A stretch of 64,000 nt of DNA from Erythroxylum novogranatense (lineage: Eukaryota > Streptophyta > Magnoliopsida > Malpighiales > Erythroxylaceae). Positions 24,588 to 36,932 of the stretch are shown one piece after another (position 1 is the first letter of the stretch; the number at the start of each line of letters is the position of its first letter). The position numbers were made by a program, and so were the translations under genes. The stretch lies in NCBI GenBank assembly GCA_029891385.1, contig CM057232.1, positions 68,759,824 through 68,823,823 of the forward strand, given 5' to 3'. The notes under the pieces were generated by a model. The model was given only the letters and a program-made list of their open reading frames with translations, searched no databases and was not told the origin of the DNA.

Positions 24588-24960
24588 TGTATGTATATAC
24601 ACATCGGTGAGATGTTATGGAAAAGACACATAGGAATTATGAATGATGAGAGGTTGTTGGATAAGAAGAGTCAAACAAATTGAGGTTGAGAGTTTGACAA
24701 ATTCCAATTGGTAGTTGAATTGTTATGAATGATGTGTAATAGAGGAAGTGAAGTTGGGATAAACTTCAAGTATTTCATAAGGGTTAATTTTATGAATTAA
24801 ATCCAGGGAAAATCTGGAATAATCTAGATAGAACTAGATAGAGATGTCTTCTAAAAAGTTGTAACTTATCCTCTTAGCTTTCCGACACTATAAAGTATGC
24901 AAAATTCGGGTATCAGGGTTAGCGGATATGGGCATTAAAAGAACAATACAACTAAATTAG
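24415..24960 (+). mobile_element. Gypsy-type LTR, continuation after the copia insertion
   Basis: Sequence resumes where 17961 broke off. It contains a long (TA)n(GTAT)n microsatellite and then unremarkable sequence to a possible LTR-like end near GAACAATACA at about 24950. No 5-bp duplication matching CAAAC before 15872 was found, so the right boundary is a guess. Confidence 0.4.
24501..24596. repeat. Microsatellite (TA)n followed by (GTAT)n
   Basis: About 60 bases of pure TA alternation followed by about nine GTAT units. Likely polymorphic in length. Confidence 0.97.
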
Positions 24961-27519
24961 TCAAGACAAATCAATAATGTTAGGACTTCATATTGAACCC
25001 CCTTAAAGCATTTAGTTTTCTAACTATTTTCATTGGATAGAAGAGATAAAGTTTATTTACTTAATGCATAATTGTCAACTCTATAGACTTTTAAATTGTT
25101 GTTAGACCTTTACATTAACATATATAAAGTGCACAATAGTATGCTTTTTAGTTTTCATCTCTTATGAGTCTAGTGCAAGTTATGTTTTGTAACCCTTTTC
25201 TAAAAGGAAATAGAGATCGTTGCTTGCTATGATCCCCCGATTAGAATTATATGTCTCTATAAGTAACTGAAATTCCTTTTTAAAATCTTAAATTAAAGGA
25301 ATATGAATCTCATAATAAGAAGGTGCCTCAATTCTTGAACACGTTGTAGCATCTATTACTTCTTCAATGTAAGGTGAATTTAAGACATTTAAAGGAAATA
25401 TATGAATTATAAACTATATATTCCAAGCTTTTTACATCATAAGACAACATCCTTATCAATCATAGGACTTTTAAACTTAGATTAAAAAAAGCAAGTGTAG
25501 TTCTTAGAAGAAAATAAGAATTTATGTCAATAATAAGTTTTCTTTTTAAATATAATACTTGTTATGCTTCATCATCTTCAAAAGATACAAAATGTATCTA
25601 TTTATTTTCTATTTTTATATTTATTTTAGAAAATGATTTCCAATCCTCTTACAAATATCAAATGGTGCTTTTTTTGTAAAAAGTAATGTTACCTTTAACA
25701 TTAACAAATTTTTCTTTTATTCTATAAATTTATCTCCTTTAAACATTCTACCACATACATATAGTAATTTTAAATATTTCCATATGATGTTTAAGCCAAA
25801 AAATTTTCCATGTTGGGTTATCTTATCACGAATACAATATTTTAAGTTCAAAGAATATTTTTTATTCCATATTCTCTATTGTAATATTAACCTAACAAAT
25901 ATGAGAAATTTTTTATGACATGATTACCAAAATATCAAAATAATTAAGCATTAAATTTAAAGATCAATGATTCTTATTGTTCCTTTTCGTTTCAATAGTT
26001 AAAATACTATTGAAGTTTATATATATGATGTATATCCATTTATGTATATGTACAATAAGTAGAATTATATCACAAGTTTAAACACCGACAACTGGTAAGT
26101 TATAATTAAAAGATTTTAAAATTAACTATTAATTAATCAACATATTATCACCATAAAGCTCATTTTTAAAATATTATAGATAGATATGTGCACTTTAAAG
26201 AACACAACAAACATTATCTCGGTAGTTGGAAGTTTTGAGGAAAAAATGTGAGACTATTTTGATATATTCAACATGGATAATAACATTGAATATAGTAAAT
26301 ATTGACAAACAACTTCATTTATAAAGATGAGTGGTTGCTTTTCGAATAATACTTTTGAAAAAAAAAAGGTTCTACAAAAAAGATATTATCAATTCTCTAA
26401 GTTTTAGTACAACTTTGTCATAGGTGTAAATTTTTGCGTGTATTAGTAAGGGACAATTGAAATTGGAATTCTTAACCCCCTATATAATGTATAAGGCTAT
26501 ATATGATCAAAAATAGTAAAAAGACAATTTTAAATGATATGAAAGGTTGTGCTATGAAGAATACCCAGGTTTGATTAACCATTAATTGTTAAATAACACT
26601 CCACTATGAGCATCGATATTAGGCTATGGAAATTTGAATTTTATCCATAAGATAGTTATATTTTGATGCATACTTTGAACTAATCAAAAATATATATTTT
26701 TTGTAACAATTAGAGTTTTGACAACCTATTTAGTTACTGTAAGAAATGATATTTATAAAAGGATGTGCTACTTTATTTGCCTAGTTCCATAAGAATTGGA
26801 GGCATAACATCACAAAGCTTTAAAACATATTCAAGATGATATATTTTTAGCTACTCAAAAGTTAAATATCTCTAGTGAAAATTTGATATGCAATTAAAGA
26901 GAAATGACACATCAACTGAAAAATTGGTCATCATGTAAAATGCTTCAATTCAAACTCGCTTTAGAAATACTATCTAAAATCAAATTTACACAAAATTTCA
27001 TTACTAAATTCTAAAATAATGTATTAGGTAAGTTATCTCATCCTACTTCGAAAGTTATCTAGCCTAAAAGATACAATCACATCACTTTCTTAATTAATTT
27101 CATCTTTTGGACATTCAACAGTATGTCCTTGATAAGTGATTGGAAGTATTTTTAATTATGAAAAATCCAAAATTAGTTGGTTTTAGTCAGTAAGGAGGAG
27201 TTGAAAAAGGTCCAGTACCTAACGGATGTATAGGGGGATAAGTTTTTAAAGAGTTTGTATTTTTGTGTTTCAAGTGAGTTTTCTAACTCTACTGTGCCAA
27301 TTGCCTCTCTTTGAAAATATAGTTGTCATACTTATTTACATTAGTTGTATTACTTTTTAGTATCTACATATGTATTATTCGAAGTGTGATTGGTGGTTTT
27401 TGACAATTAATTAGATCCAAAATCGTGGATTTTGGTATGGATAAAAGTGTTTGTAGAGGCTTAGAACGGTCATATATGTAGGGAGAAGTTTTGAAAATTT
27501 TTGTACTGTTTTTATGTTT
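24961..27519. other. AT-rich sequence, mostly unrecognised
   Basis: Apart from the coding remnant at 25165-25480 and a similar shorter trace on the - strand near 25570-25760 (CGRMFKGDKF, then KKAPFDICKRIGNHF), nothing is recognised. No terminal repeats or long frames. Confidence 0.4.
25165..25480 (-). pseudogene. Unidentified coding remnant
   Basis: On the - strand one frame of about 70 codons is interrupted only twice by stops in very AT-rich DNA. It reads SPYIEEVIDATTCSRIEAP, then SYYEIHIPLI, a stop, and DFKKEFQLLIETYNSNRG, then IIASNDLYFLLEKGYKT. Upstream in a shifted frame is SPMIDKDVVL followed by CKKLGIYSL. The amino-acid composition and persistence look like a once-translated protein. 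I do not recognise the family; a pararetroviral or transposon origin is possible. Confidence 0.45.
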
Positions 27520-28568
27520 CAAGTGTGAGTTGTGTTATTAAAATTAGACAATTTCCTCACTAATTAAAACTAATTAATAATATTTTAATTAACTAATCAA
27601 TGATTTAATAAAATATGTGAAAATTGTATTTATAATGCGAAATGTGAAACCTACATATATATACTCAATATTACTATATAATAATTAATAATAATTAGCA
27701 ATTAATAATGCAACAAGATATATGTTAAATAATAATATTTACCACTTAGTCAATTAAATATATTTTAATACATCAATTAATTAAGTATAAATTAATTATT
27801 ATTAATAATAACTAAATTTATTTATTATATTCTAAAACTCTTAATTATATTAAAATTAAGTAGTTAACTATGAATTAAGTATATTTAAATTATAGAATGA
27901 AAAATAGTCACTTTAGACTTATTTAACTTAATAAAGCACATTAAATAAAATTTAATTATTTGTTGAAAATAAAACTCTTAATTTAAAATCTTTAATGAGT
28001 TTTATGTATGTATATATATATAGTTACACTCTACACTTATTTAACGAATCAATCTATTAATTATAATTTAATTAGTAAATTAATTATATATAAATTATAA
28101 TTAATTAAAATGAAAAATTTATGGGTTAATTAATGTCGGACATATATAATAAATATTAACTAATCAATTTATTTTATTTTATTCAACACATCAATTAATT
28201 AATTATACATTAATTGTTATTAATTATAACGATTAATAACTACTTTATAAATAAATTATATAGGGATGATGCTTAGTCATGCCTGTGATCGCTTAACTAT
28301 ATATATGTATATATAATTAACAATTATTATTAATACAATAACATATATAGCAAATATTAATATTTACTACTTAATCAAATAATTATTTTTCATACATCAA
28401 TTAATTAATTATATACCAATAATTATTAACACTAATTGGATTAATTTATTATATTCTAATAACTATTAATTGTATTAAAATTAATTAATTAACTATGATT
28501 TGAGTATATTTAAATAGTACATATTAATAATAATGCAAGATTATAATTCTTATTCATTATTATATACT
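27520..28568. repeat. AT-rich diverged repeat tract, part 1
   Basis: Repeats of words such as AAAATTAATTAATTAACTATG followed by TAAGTATATTTAAAT recur (about 27840 and 28450, again at 35220 beyond the gypsy insertion), along with CAAATATTAATATTTACTAC-type words. The tract continues at 35096. No coding potential. Confidence 0.6.
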
Positions 28569-28573
28569 AAATA

Positions 28574-30107
28574 TGTAACATCCATCTCCGATGGGAAGGG
28601 TATTTAGTAAATTGAGACGGGTTAGGAGTATTGAATTGAATCTCGGCATGAACATATGTCATGCAGCCTCTATAAATGGTGAGTTTTGCACATGTACGTA
28701 GTCATACATGCATTCATGACATTTTCCGGCTTAGGTTTCAAATTGAGACCTTTTGTGAAATTTATGGGATAGTTGTATTTGGAAAATTATTTGAGTCGTC
28801 ATAAATTATTTCCCATTTTAGGATTTATAGAATTTTTCTGAAATTTTTCGGAGTTCTTGCCCGGATCGGAAAATTTCAACTGACGGGCTGAGTGGGCCTT
28901 TTTGTACTGAAAAGGGGTTGCCTAATGGCATGAGATTAGTGAATAAATAATTTTGGGAATTTTGTTAGTGCCATGTTTAGAGATTAATGGGATTAGTACT
29001 TAATTAATTAGGATTAATTAATAAAATTTCATTTCATGCCAAGTGTCCTCTTCAGTAAAGGAATTTGTCTCTTTATATAGTCATCACCCACGATTTTTTC
29101 ATAAGTCTCCCATGTCATACGGCTCTCCTTCTTTAGTGTATATGTTTATCTCCTTGAAAGTTGAAAAAAGATTGTTTTTAAAAGTGCCAAACTTCATCAT
29201 CCGCAGGTGTTTTTTTTCACCTCTTGCGATTTTTCCCTTCTACCTATTCCTTATAAGAATTGCTTCCTTGGTTCTTTGCTTACTCTTCTTCACACCAACC
29301 AAGTTGAAGCTTTGAGTGAAGAGAATCTTTGGTATGTTTGTGATAGCCGTATGGGAGGTTTGGAAAAAAGGAAGTTAGTGTGAACTTGAAGAAGCGAGGG
29401 TATTGGTAGCTTGAACTTGCAACTAGGTAAGAGTTGTTTTGCTTTCCTTCTTTTGGTAGTTAGAAGCATGCATGGGGATCATTTGTACATTTATTTGATC
29501 ATTATAAGGGTAGATGTAAATGGGTTTAAATGTATGCTTGTGTATGGATGAATGATTGAATAAGGTTTCCATTGATTTGGCTTGGTTTTGGATTAAGTTT
29601 ACAAGGTTAGATGCATGGGAAAGTAATAAAAATTTAATTGTGAGGGTGCTGCCAACTTTTGTATAATCATGTAAGTTTATGTTATGATGAATTTGAGGTT
29701 GAATTAGAGGTATAAATGGGTGCTTAGAGTTGTGTTATTGGCATTGGAAATGATAAAAGCTAAGGTTAGTACCAAAGCTGGAAAATTGAAGTTTGACCTA
29801 GTATCTTGATTTGATCATAACTAATTGTGTAGGTGTGAAAATGAGGTGAGGTTTGTGGCCACTTAAACTTTGGGATGTTAGCTACATATTTGTGTGAAAT
29901 AGGTGTTGTTAAATTGTAATGTTAGAAGGCGAAATTTTGCATGGAAAGTTACTGTTTTATTGCTCGTGAGCGATGAAGTAAGTATGACTAATGTGTTACC
30001 AAGTTTTAAATCAGATTATTCGCTTCTAGCATACCACCCTCATGAGTCGCAGAGCTCGGATATCACCGTCGATGTCGGGTTCGGTCTTGCGGGAGTGGGA
30101 TGCTACA
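28574..30107 (+). repeat. 5' LTR of the gypsy-type element
   Basis: 1534 bp, TGTAACATCC to GATGCTACA. Long stretches are identical to 33566-35090; most differences are short insertions or deletions rather than substitutions, for example near 28728-28740, 28880 and 30000-30050. Confidence 0.92.
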
Positions 30108-30111
30108 TTTG

Positions 30112-30123
30112 TGGTATCGAGCC
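30112..30123 (+). other. Primer binding site
   Basis: TGGTATCGAGCC lies four bases after the 5' LTR. It resembles the initiator tRNA-Met complement TGGTATCAGAGC with differences in the middle. Confidence 0.65.
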
Positions 30124-33100
30124 CGAGTACAATCTTACATGGGCTTTACGAAAAAAAATGTGTGTCTTGCTATGTGCATTTAAGTCATGTCACGACAGAC
30201 AGTGACAACTGATCCCCAGTGTAGTATACGAGTCGTTTACATAAGTATGTCTCAGTCGTTTAAGTGGTTAGAATGTGATGAAAGGAAGAAATGGATATCG
30301 CAAAATAGGAAAGAGTGTACGGTTTGGTCAGACAGATGAATATTTATTGATATTGATGGGTATATTATGAAATGCAATATTGGAGTTATATTGGCAATAT
30401 CCTTGAATATGAGATAGCTATAAAGATTATAGTTGTAAATTCATAGAGGAAAATAGAGATGTGACAATGGTCAGATTTCCGATGTATTAGGTAAATGAAA
30501 ATAAAGTGTTCTATGATATAGAAAAGTTACAATTGGGATTGATTCTTGTGACGAAGGTAGATGAAAAAGTTGTTGGGTTTAATTGATGCCTAAGTAAATG
30601 CACACCGATTATGGGAGCCCTATGTTAAGTGAAAATGTTAAACCGCAATCGATGAGTTAATGGATACTTGCTAGCCAGAATTTTTGTCGAAAAAAAAATC
30701 CCTTTAGGAGTTAGAAGAAGAAATTAAAGTGCTTATAATGATCAGTTGTGAATGAATTGAGATTGTAGATGGTCCTCACGAGTGAGGACGGTGTAAACAG
30801 GAAGGTTGTTGAGTTTAGAATATATTGTCCTTTGTAAGTGTATATGTGATAGTGGGATTACCATCATGGGTGAAATGAATAATTTATGTGATATCAGAAG
30901 TAATTGGTGGCCTACTACATAAGCTTTGATTATAATGTCGGTAGCTCAAGTTTAAAATGAGTGAGAGTAAGGCATGAGAATACTTGTACTGATTAATTGA
31001 GAAAGAAGTGAGACAGTTAAAGATGCTAGCATTGGTAATGAGCTTGAGGAAATAAAATGAGGGACATGAATATAGTAAAGTCCCCATGATTGAGAATTGG
31101 TACCAAAAAGAGAATGGTTATCGAGAATTAAATACAATTAAGGTATTCTTAGCAGTATGATCTATTAACGGGCAAATTGATAAGACTATTGAGATATATT
31201 GTCAGATAGGATGTGATGATTTTGGTGATGTATGGCAAGATAGTAGAGGAAAAGAAATTGTTTAAGTGCTCTTGATTTATCTTCGTGAAGTATCAAGAGT
31301 AACCGATTTGTATTACATCTGGCGAGACTCTAGTGTAAGAGCTAAACTATATTCTTGAAAGAGTGTACATTATGTAAATGAGATGATTCGATTATTGAAG
31401 AAAAAATTACTGAATATTAATTATGAATTTGAGGGGATTAAAAGTTTATGTTACGAAATACGAGATCGATATAACGATTGTTTATTCAAGTCAATGAGTG
31501 ATCTATCGAATAAATTGAGTTATGGGAAAAAATGAAGGTAAGGAACATGTGGCGAATATAGGTTATGAAGAGACAAATTATACGAAAATTGTTCCTTATT
31601 GGAGCGTTAGATAATTAACAAGTTATATGAATCAACTATGGGTGCGGAAAAGGAACAGGTCTAAATTGTGTTTGGAATGGATAATGAATATAAGCATAAG
31701 AAATAGATGAATTGGTATAGTTGAGGAAATTGGTGAGCATGCAAGTCTCATAAGAGTGAATCTTAATCTGATTGAATGAATAAAGGATGAATTAGTATGC
31801 GAACATGGGATATTGGGAGAATTAATCAAGATGTAGATATTGATAAAATGTGAAAGTTCAAAAGATATGTGTATGCGGAATTTGAAATTAATTAGAACTA
31901 ACGGAATACTGGATGCATTCAGAAATTGTCAAAGATTTTCTGGTTTTAGCAAAACGACAAGAATAATTGAGGAAAATATGAAAATGTTATAACTGATGAT
32001 CATAAAGGAGAGATTTAGAGAATTTACGATCTATACTGAAGTGTTCCAATAAAGGTTATGATGTGATCTATTGACATTGTATAAAGTGATTTTATGCACC
32101 TTAGGACAAATATAATTCCATGGGTGGTATTATGATTGATGATTTGAACTTTGTTCTACTGAGTGTGACCTAAAAGCTTGGAGACATTAATCGTACATAA
32201 ATAGTTTGGAGATGTCTATGAATATGTAAATCGATACCGATTGAGTTATTTCATGCAGTTGAATGATTTGAAAAGGATTCAACGGCTGATTACTCCAAAC
32301 TAAGTTAATGGTGCAATTCAAGGGATTGAGCAAATAAATAAATAAATTCTATTGCAGAAGATCAAAATTTGGGTAATAAGGTTATCAAATCTAGTGTATT
32401 ATTGAGTGTTAATAATCGAACTGACAAAAAGGGGTAAAAAGAAAGCATTATTAGTTATGGGAATTTCAAAGTTGGTGTGCATCAAAGCGGATTGGCAAAA
32501 CCCGAAGTGAGGATGTAGAAATTGTAAACCGTATTGAGGAACGGGAATTAACTCCAATTGTTGAGAAAAATGGTAGGTATAGTTCAAATTAAGAAATATG
32601 GGTGATACTCATTACGGAACTATTAGTGAAAATGTAAGGAATGATCAAGCTTTAAGTTTTAGCAAGAGTGTATTGATAGAGTAATTGAAAAGTTAAAATG
32701 GGAAATCAAATGATTATAAGTGAATGGTTCAAGAAAGCACAAGAAACAATCAAAGCGTTACGGTCTAGTAAAAGTATTGTGGAAAAGAAATTGAGGGATA
32801 CCAATCAAAGTGCACGATGACATGTGTGATTAACCAACAGGTATTTTTGGATTTCATTGGGATATGAAATTGATGTATAGTGCAAAGTAGTTGTGGTATG
32901 ACGATAATCGGATATGAGTGACACCATTCAATAATGTATAAGGGTCTTCTCGCCAAAAGGAGTCGTTATCCTATACTATGTGATCAATGCAATACGGTGA
33001 TAGGCTAAGTAAAATAAGGTGGTGACAATGAGTCGAATTGATTCACATTGAGATTATAAATCTCATGAGATTTGTGTTTTGATAATAACGGAATCTGATA

Positions 33101-33525
33101 AGCGATAAATGAAATATATTGAAGGGTATGGCCTCGGCCAAAATGTACTTAGATGGAAATAAAGGTGTAGTTAAAGGAAATTGAGTTCGTGAAGAGGGGC
33201 CTCTATGCGATTGTGGTGTAAATAGCATTATGGATTGGTAAGCTAGACTAAAATCTAAAAGATGATTCGGATTCACAAAGTGTTTCATAGATAGAATTAG
33301 GAAATAGTGTTAGGATCCGATATATTTGTTATTGATATTGAAAGTGACGAATTGCGCGTAAGCATGAGAAAGCAGCAAAATCATAGAGAGTTTGAGAAAG
33401 GGAAATAGAGTAATTGATTATTTTTTGATCTCCGTTCATGTACTGAATGTGGGCGTGTAAAAAAAAAAAAGGGGGAAGAGGGTATAAATCAAAATGACTC
33501 CCCTGCCTTCTTGATAAATCGTATA
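30124..33525 (+). other. Non-coding interior of the gypsy-type element
   Basis: About 3.4 kb, rich in A and G on the + strand, without any recognisable retroelement protein domain. Frames found in it are short and on both strands. I looked for reverse transcriptase (DD), integrase HHCC and zinc-knuckle motifs and saw none. Confidence 0.6.
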
Positions 33526-33565
33526 TGAAATTTCGAGGACGAAATTTTTATTAGGAGAGGAGAAT
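33526..33565 (+). pseudogene. Pol C-terminal remnant and polypurine tract
   Basis: The frame reads NFEDEIFIRRGEL and a stop that overlaps the LTR start, preceded by a stop codon. Plant chromovirus pols commonly end in NFEDE(I/V)-type sequence right at the purine tract (family knowledge). AGGAGAGGAGAAT directly before TGTAACATCC serves as the polypurine tract. Confidence 0.7.
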
Positions 33566-35090
33566 TGTAACATCCCATCTCCGATGGGAAGGGTATTTTA
33601 GTAAATTGAGACGGGTTAGGAGTATTGAATTGAATCTCGACATGAACATATGTCATGCAGCCTCTATAAATGGTGAGTTTTGCACATGTACGTAGTCATA
33701 CATGCATTCATGACATTTTAAACAGTTTCAAATTGAGACCTTTGTGAAATTTATGGGATAGTTGTATTTGGAAAATTATTTGGAGTCGCGCATAAATTAT
33801 TTCCCATTTTAGGATTTATGGAAATTTTTCGGAATTTTTCTGAGTTCTTGCGGAATAGGAAAATTTCAATGACGACAGTGAGTGGGCCTTTTGTAATTGA
33901 AAAGGGGTTGCTTAATGGCATGAGATTAGTGAATAAATAATTTTGGGAATTTTGTTAGTGCCATGTTTAGAGATTAATGGGATTAGTACTTAATTAATTA
34001 GGATTAATTAATAAAATTTCATTTCATGCCAAGTGTCCTCTTGAAGAAAGGAATTTGTCTCTTTATATAGTCATCACCCACGATTTTTTCATAAGTCTCC
34101 CATGTCATACGGCTCTCCTTCTTTAGTGTATATGTTTATCTCCTTGAAAGTTGAAAAAAGATTGTTTTAAAAGTGCCAAACTTCATCATCCGCAGTGTTT
34201 TTTTCACCTCTTGCGATTTTTCCTTCTACCTATTCCTTATAAGAATTGCTTCCTTGGTTCTTTGCTTACTCTTCTTCACACCAACCAAGTTGAAGCTTTG
34301 AGTGAAGAAAATCTTTGGTATGTTTGTGATAGCCGTATGGGAGGTTTGGAAAAAAGGAAGTTAGTGTGAACTTGAAGAAGCGAGGGTATTGGTAGCTTGA
34401 ACTTGCAACTAGGTAAGAGTTGTTTTGCTTTCCTTCTTTTGGTAGTTAGAAGCATGCATGGGGATCATTTGTACATTTATTTGATCATTATAAGGGTAGA
34501 TGTAAATGGGTTTAAATGTATGCTTGTGTATGGATGAATGATTGAATAAGGTTTCCATTGATTTGGCTTGGTTTTGGATTAAGTTTACAAGGTTAGATGC
34601 ATGGGAAAGTAATAAAAATTTAATTGTGAGGTGCTGCCAACTTTGTATAATCATGTAAGTTTATGTTATGATGAATTTGAGGTTGAATTAGAGGTATAAA
34701 TGGGTGCTTAGAGTTGTGTTATTGGCATTGGAAATGATAAAAGCTAAGGTTAGTACCAAAGTGGAAAATTGAAGTTTGACCTAGTATACCGATTTGATCA
34801 TAACTAATTGTGTAGGTGTGAAAATGAGGTGAGGTTTGTGGCCACTTAAACTTTGGGATGTTAGCTACATATTTGTGTGAAATAGGTGTTGTTAAATTGT
34901 AATGTTAGAAGGCGAAATTTTGCATGGAAAGTTACTTGTTTTATTGCTCGTGAACAATGAATCGTAAGTATGACTAATGTGTTACCAAGTTTTAAATCAG
35001 ATTGATTGCTCTAGATACCACCTCATGAGTCGCGGGCTCGGATATCACCGTCGATGTCGGGTTCGGGTCTTACGGGAGTGGGATGCTACA
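33566..35090 (+). repeat. 3' LTR of the gypsy-type element
   Basis: 1525 bp, TGTAACATCCCATC to GGGATGCTACA, followed by the target duplication AAATA. Confidence 0.92.
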
Positions 35091-35095
35091 AAATA

Positions 35096-35117
35096 TGTAT
35101 AATAACATTAATATTAT

Positions 35118-35152
<35 letters not shown>

Positions 35153-36367
35153 AAATTGTGACTTATTTAGTCACACCTTGACTTATATATATATAATTAT
35201 TAATTTATTATATTTTAATAACTATTAATTATATCAAAATTAATTCATTAACTATTACTTAAGTATATTTAAATTATAGGATGAAAAATATACGGTGTAT
35301 ACTTATTTAATTAGTCAATCAATTAATTATAATTTAATTAGTAAATTGATTTTATATAAATGACAATTAAATTAAAATGGGAAAATATATGAGATAATTA
35401 TTATCATGAGTAACATATATACCAAATATTACTTAATTGATTCAACACATCTATTAATTAACTATATATTAATAATTATTAATTATCTTCATAAATAAAT
35501 TATAATTAAATTAATTAATTATATATGTCATGATGAAGTCACTTTGTGACTATTAAATCACAGACGTGACTAATTAGATATATATATATATATATATATA
35601 TACAATATAATAATTAACAATTAATAATGCAAGAACATATATACTAAATATTAATATTTGCTATACTAAATATTAATTTACTAACAATATATAATAATGA
35701 ATAATAATTAACAATTATTATTAATACAAGAATATATATAGTAAATATTAACTATTAGTAAATTTTAATTAATCGTTTAATTATATAAATTATAACGATA
35801 AATAACTAATTTTAAATAAATTATAATTTAATTAATTATTTGTTATTTTTAGCGGTTAAATCGAAATTGAAATTAACTATTTAGTTAATTAATTAATTAT
35901 AGTTTAAAGTATAAATTATTTTTGATTGGTGTTAAATATATTATCATTAATTAATATCAATTAATAATATTTTAATTATTAATCAATCAATGATTTAACA
36001 AAAAATGTTAAATTTATATAGATAGAATAACATCGTATTCACACTTGTGACTTGCTAGACTAATAATAAATGTAAATTAATTCATTATATTTTAATTTTG
36101 GTGGTTAAATCAAAATTATATATTTAGTTAATTAATTAATTGTATTTTAAATTAAAATTATTTTTGATTGGTGTTAATATATCATCATTAATTAATACTA
36201 ATTAACAATATTTTAATTATTAATTAATCAAAGATTAAACAAAAATATGTAGGTGAAATAACATCCTAATCAATTATTAAAAAAAATACGCTAAATAACA
36301 TCCTAGTCACGCCCGTCGCCATGAATGAATAACAAAAAAAAGAAATGCAAGGTTGACATATAATGCC
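35096..36367. repeat. AT-rich diverged repeat tract, part 2
   Basis: Continuation of 27520-28568 after the gypsy insertion. A unit of about 230 bp containing TTTTTGATTGGTGTTAA followed by ATCATTAATTAATA occurs twice (about 35838-36030 and 36075-36262). Blocks of GTGACT/AGTCAC words sit beside (TA)n runs at 35149-35186 and 35538-35602. No genes. Confidence 0.6.
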
Positions 36368-36372
36368 CATTT

Positions 36373-36748
36373 TGTTATAAAACCGAAACTAAAATGTAAG
36401 AATATTTGGGAGAGGAGAATTCTTCTTATGAAAAAATGGTGTATCTTACATCAAGTTAACCCTTCTATTTATAGTACATTTTAACCACCTAATACACATG
36501 TGACCACCTACTCCATATATGTTATTGTGTTAGGTAAAACCTAACCAATAACCATCTACCTCATTCTTGTGTTAGGTAAAACCTAACCAATAACCATCTA
36601 CCTCATTCTTGTGTTAGGTAAAACCTAACCAATAATCACCTACTTCATTCTTGTGTTAGGTAAAACCAAACCAATCCATATGTATACTAACTATTAAATG
36701 GTGCATCTACAATTAGTGGTACACCATATTATTTCTATCTTTATAACA
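36373..36748 (-). repeat. 3' LTR of the minus-strand copia element
   Basis: 376 bp, bounded by TGTT and AACA in either direction. It contains four copies of a 42-bp unit (about 36525-36680), each with the fold-back GTTAGGTAAAACCTAAC. The polypurine tract (AAGGGGAG on the - strand) lies at 36749-36757. Confidence 0.93.
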
Positions 36749-36932
36749 CTCCCCTTGGTGTGCCATATAATTGTCTCTTCTCCGCCTTTAAACGCATTTG
36801 GTGTTGCCTCGTTAAAAACTTTATCAGGAAAAACCCAGTGGGATAAAAACCATGATAAGGGAAAAAGAGTGCAACTGCGTAAGCTCCCCCTCATTTAACA
36901 CAATGAGCTCTTCCTCATAAATTTCTTAGATG

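Larger units (their letters stand above)
28574..35090 (+). mobile_element. Ty3/gypsy-type LTR element with non-coding interior (LARD-like)
   Basis: Bracketed by the 5-bp duplication AAATA (28569-28573, 35091-35095). Two LTRs start TGTAACATCC and end GGGATGCTACA. A primer binding site at 30112-30123 and, just before the 3' LTR, the short remnant NFEDEIFIRRGEL followed by stop (about 33527-33568) are typical of the end of a chromovirus pol and purine tract. The 3.46-kb interior otherwise has no recognisable gag, protease, reverse transcriptase or integrase and no frame above about 100 codons. Near-identical LTRs with an uncoding interior suggest a non-autonomous derivative mobilised in trans. 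Confidence 0.88.

Noticed and set aside
24308..24683. Tyr/Ile repeat frames on both strands
   Set aside because: Direct translation of the (TA)n(GTAT)n microsatellite.
31632..33288. Several 60-80 codon - strand frames in the gypsy-type interior
   Set aside because: Short, without motifs, and composition matches antisense of A/G-rich non-coding DNA.
36525..36680. Regularly spaced repeats resembling a CRISPR array
   Set aside because: Units are contiguous 42-bp tandem repeats without unique spacers, in a plant retrotransposon LTR.
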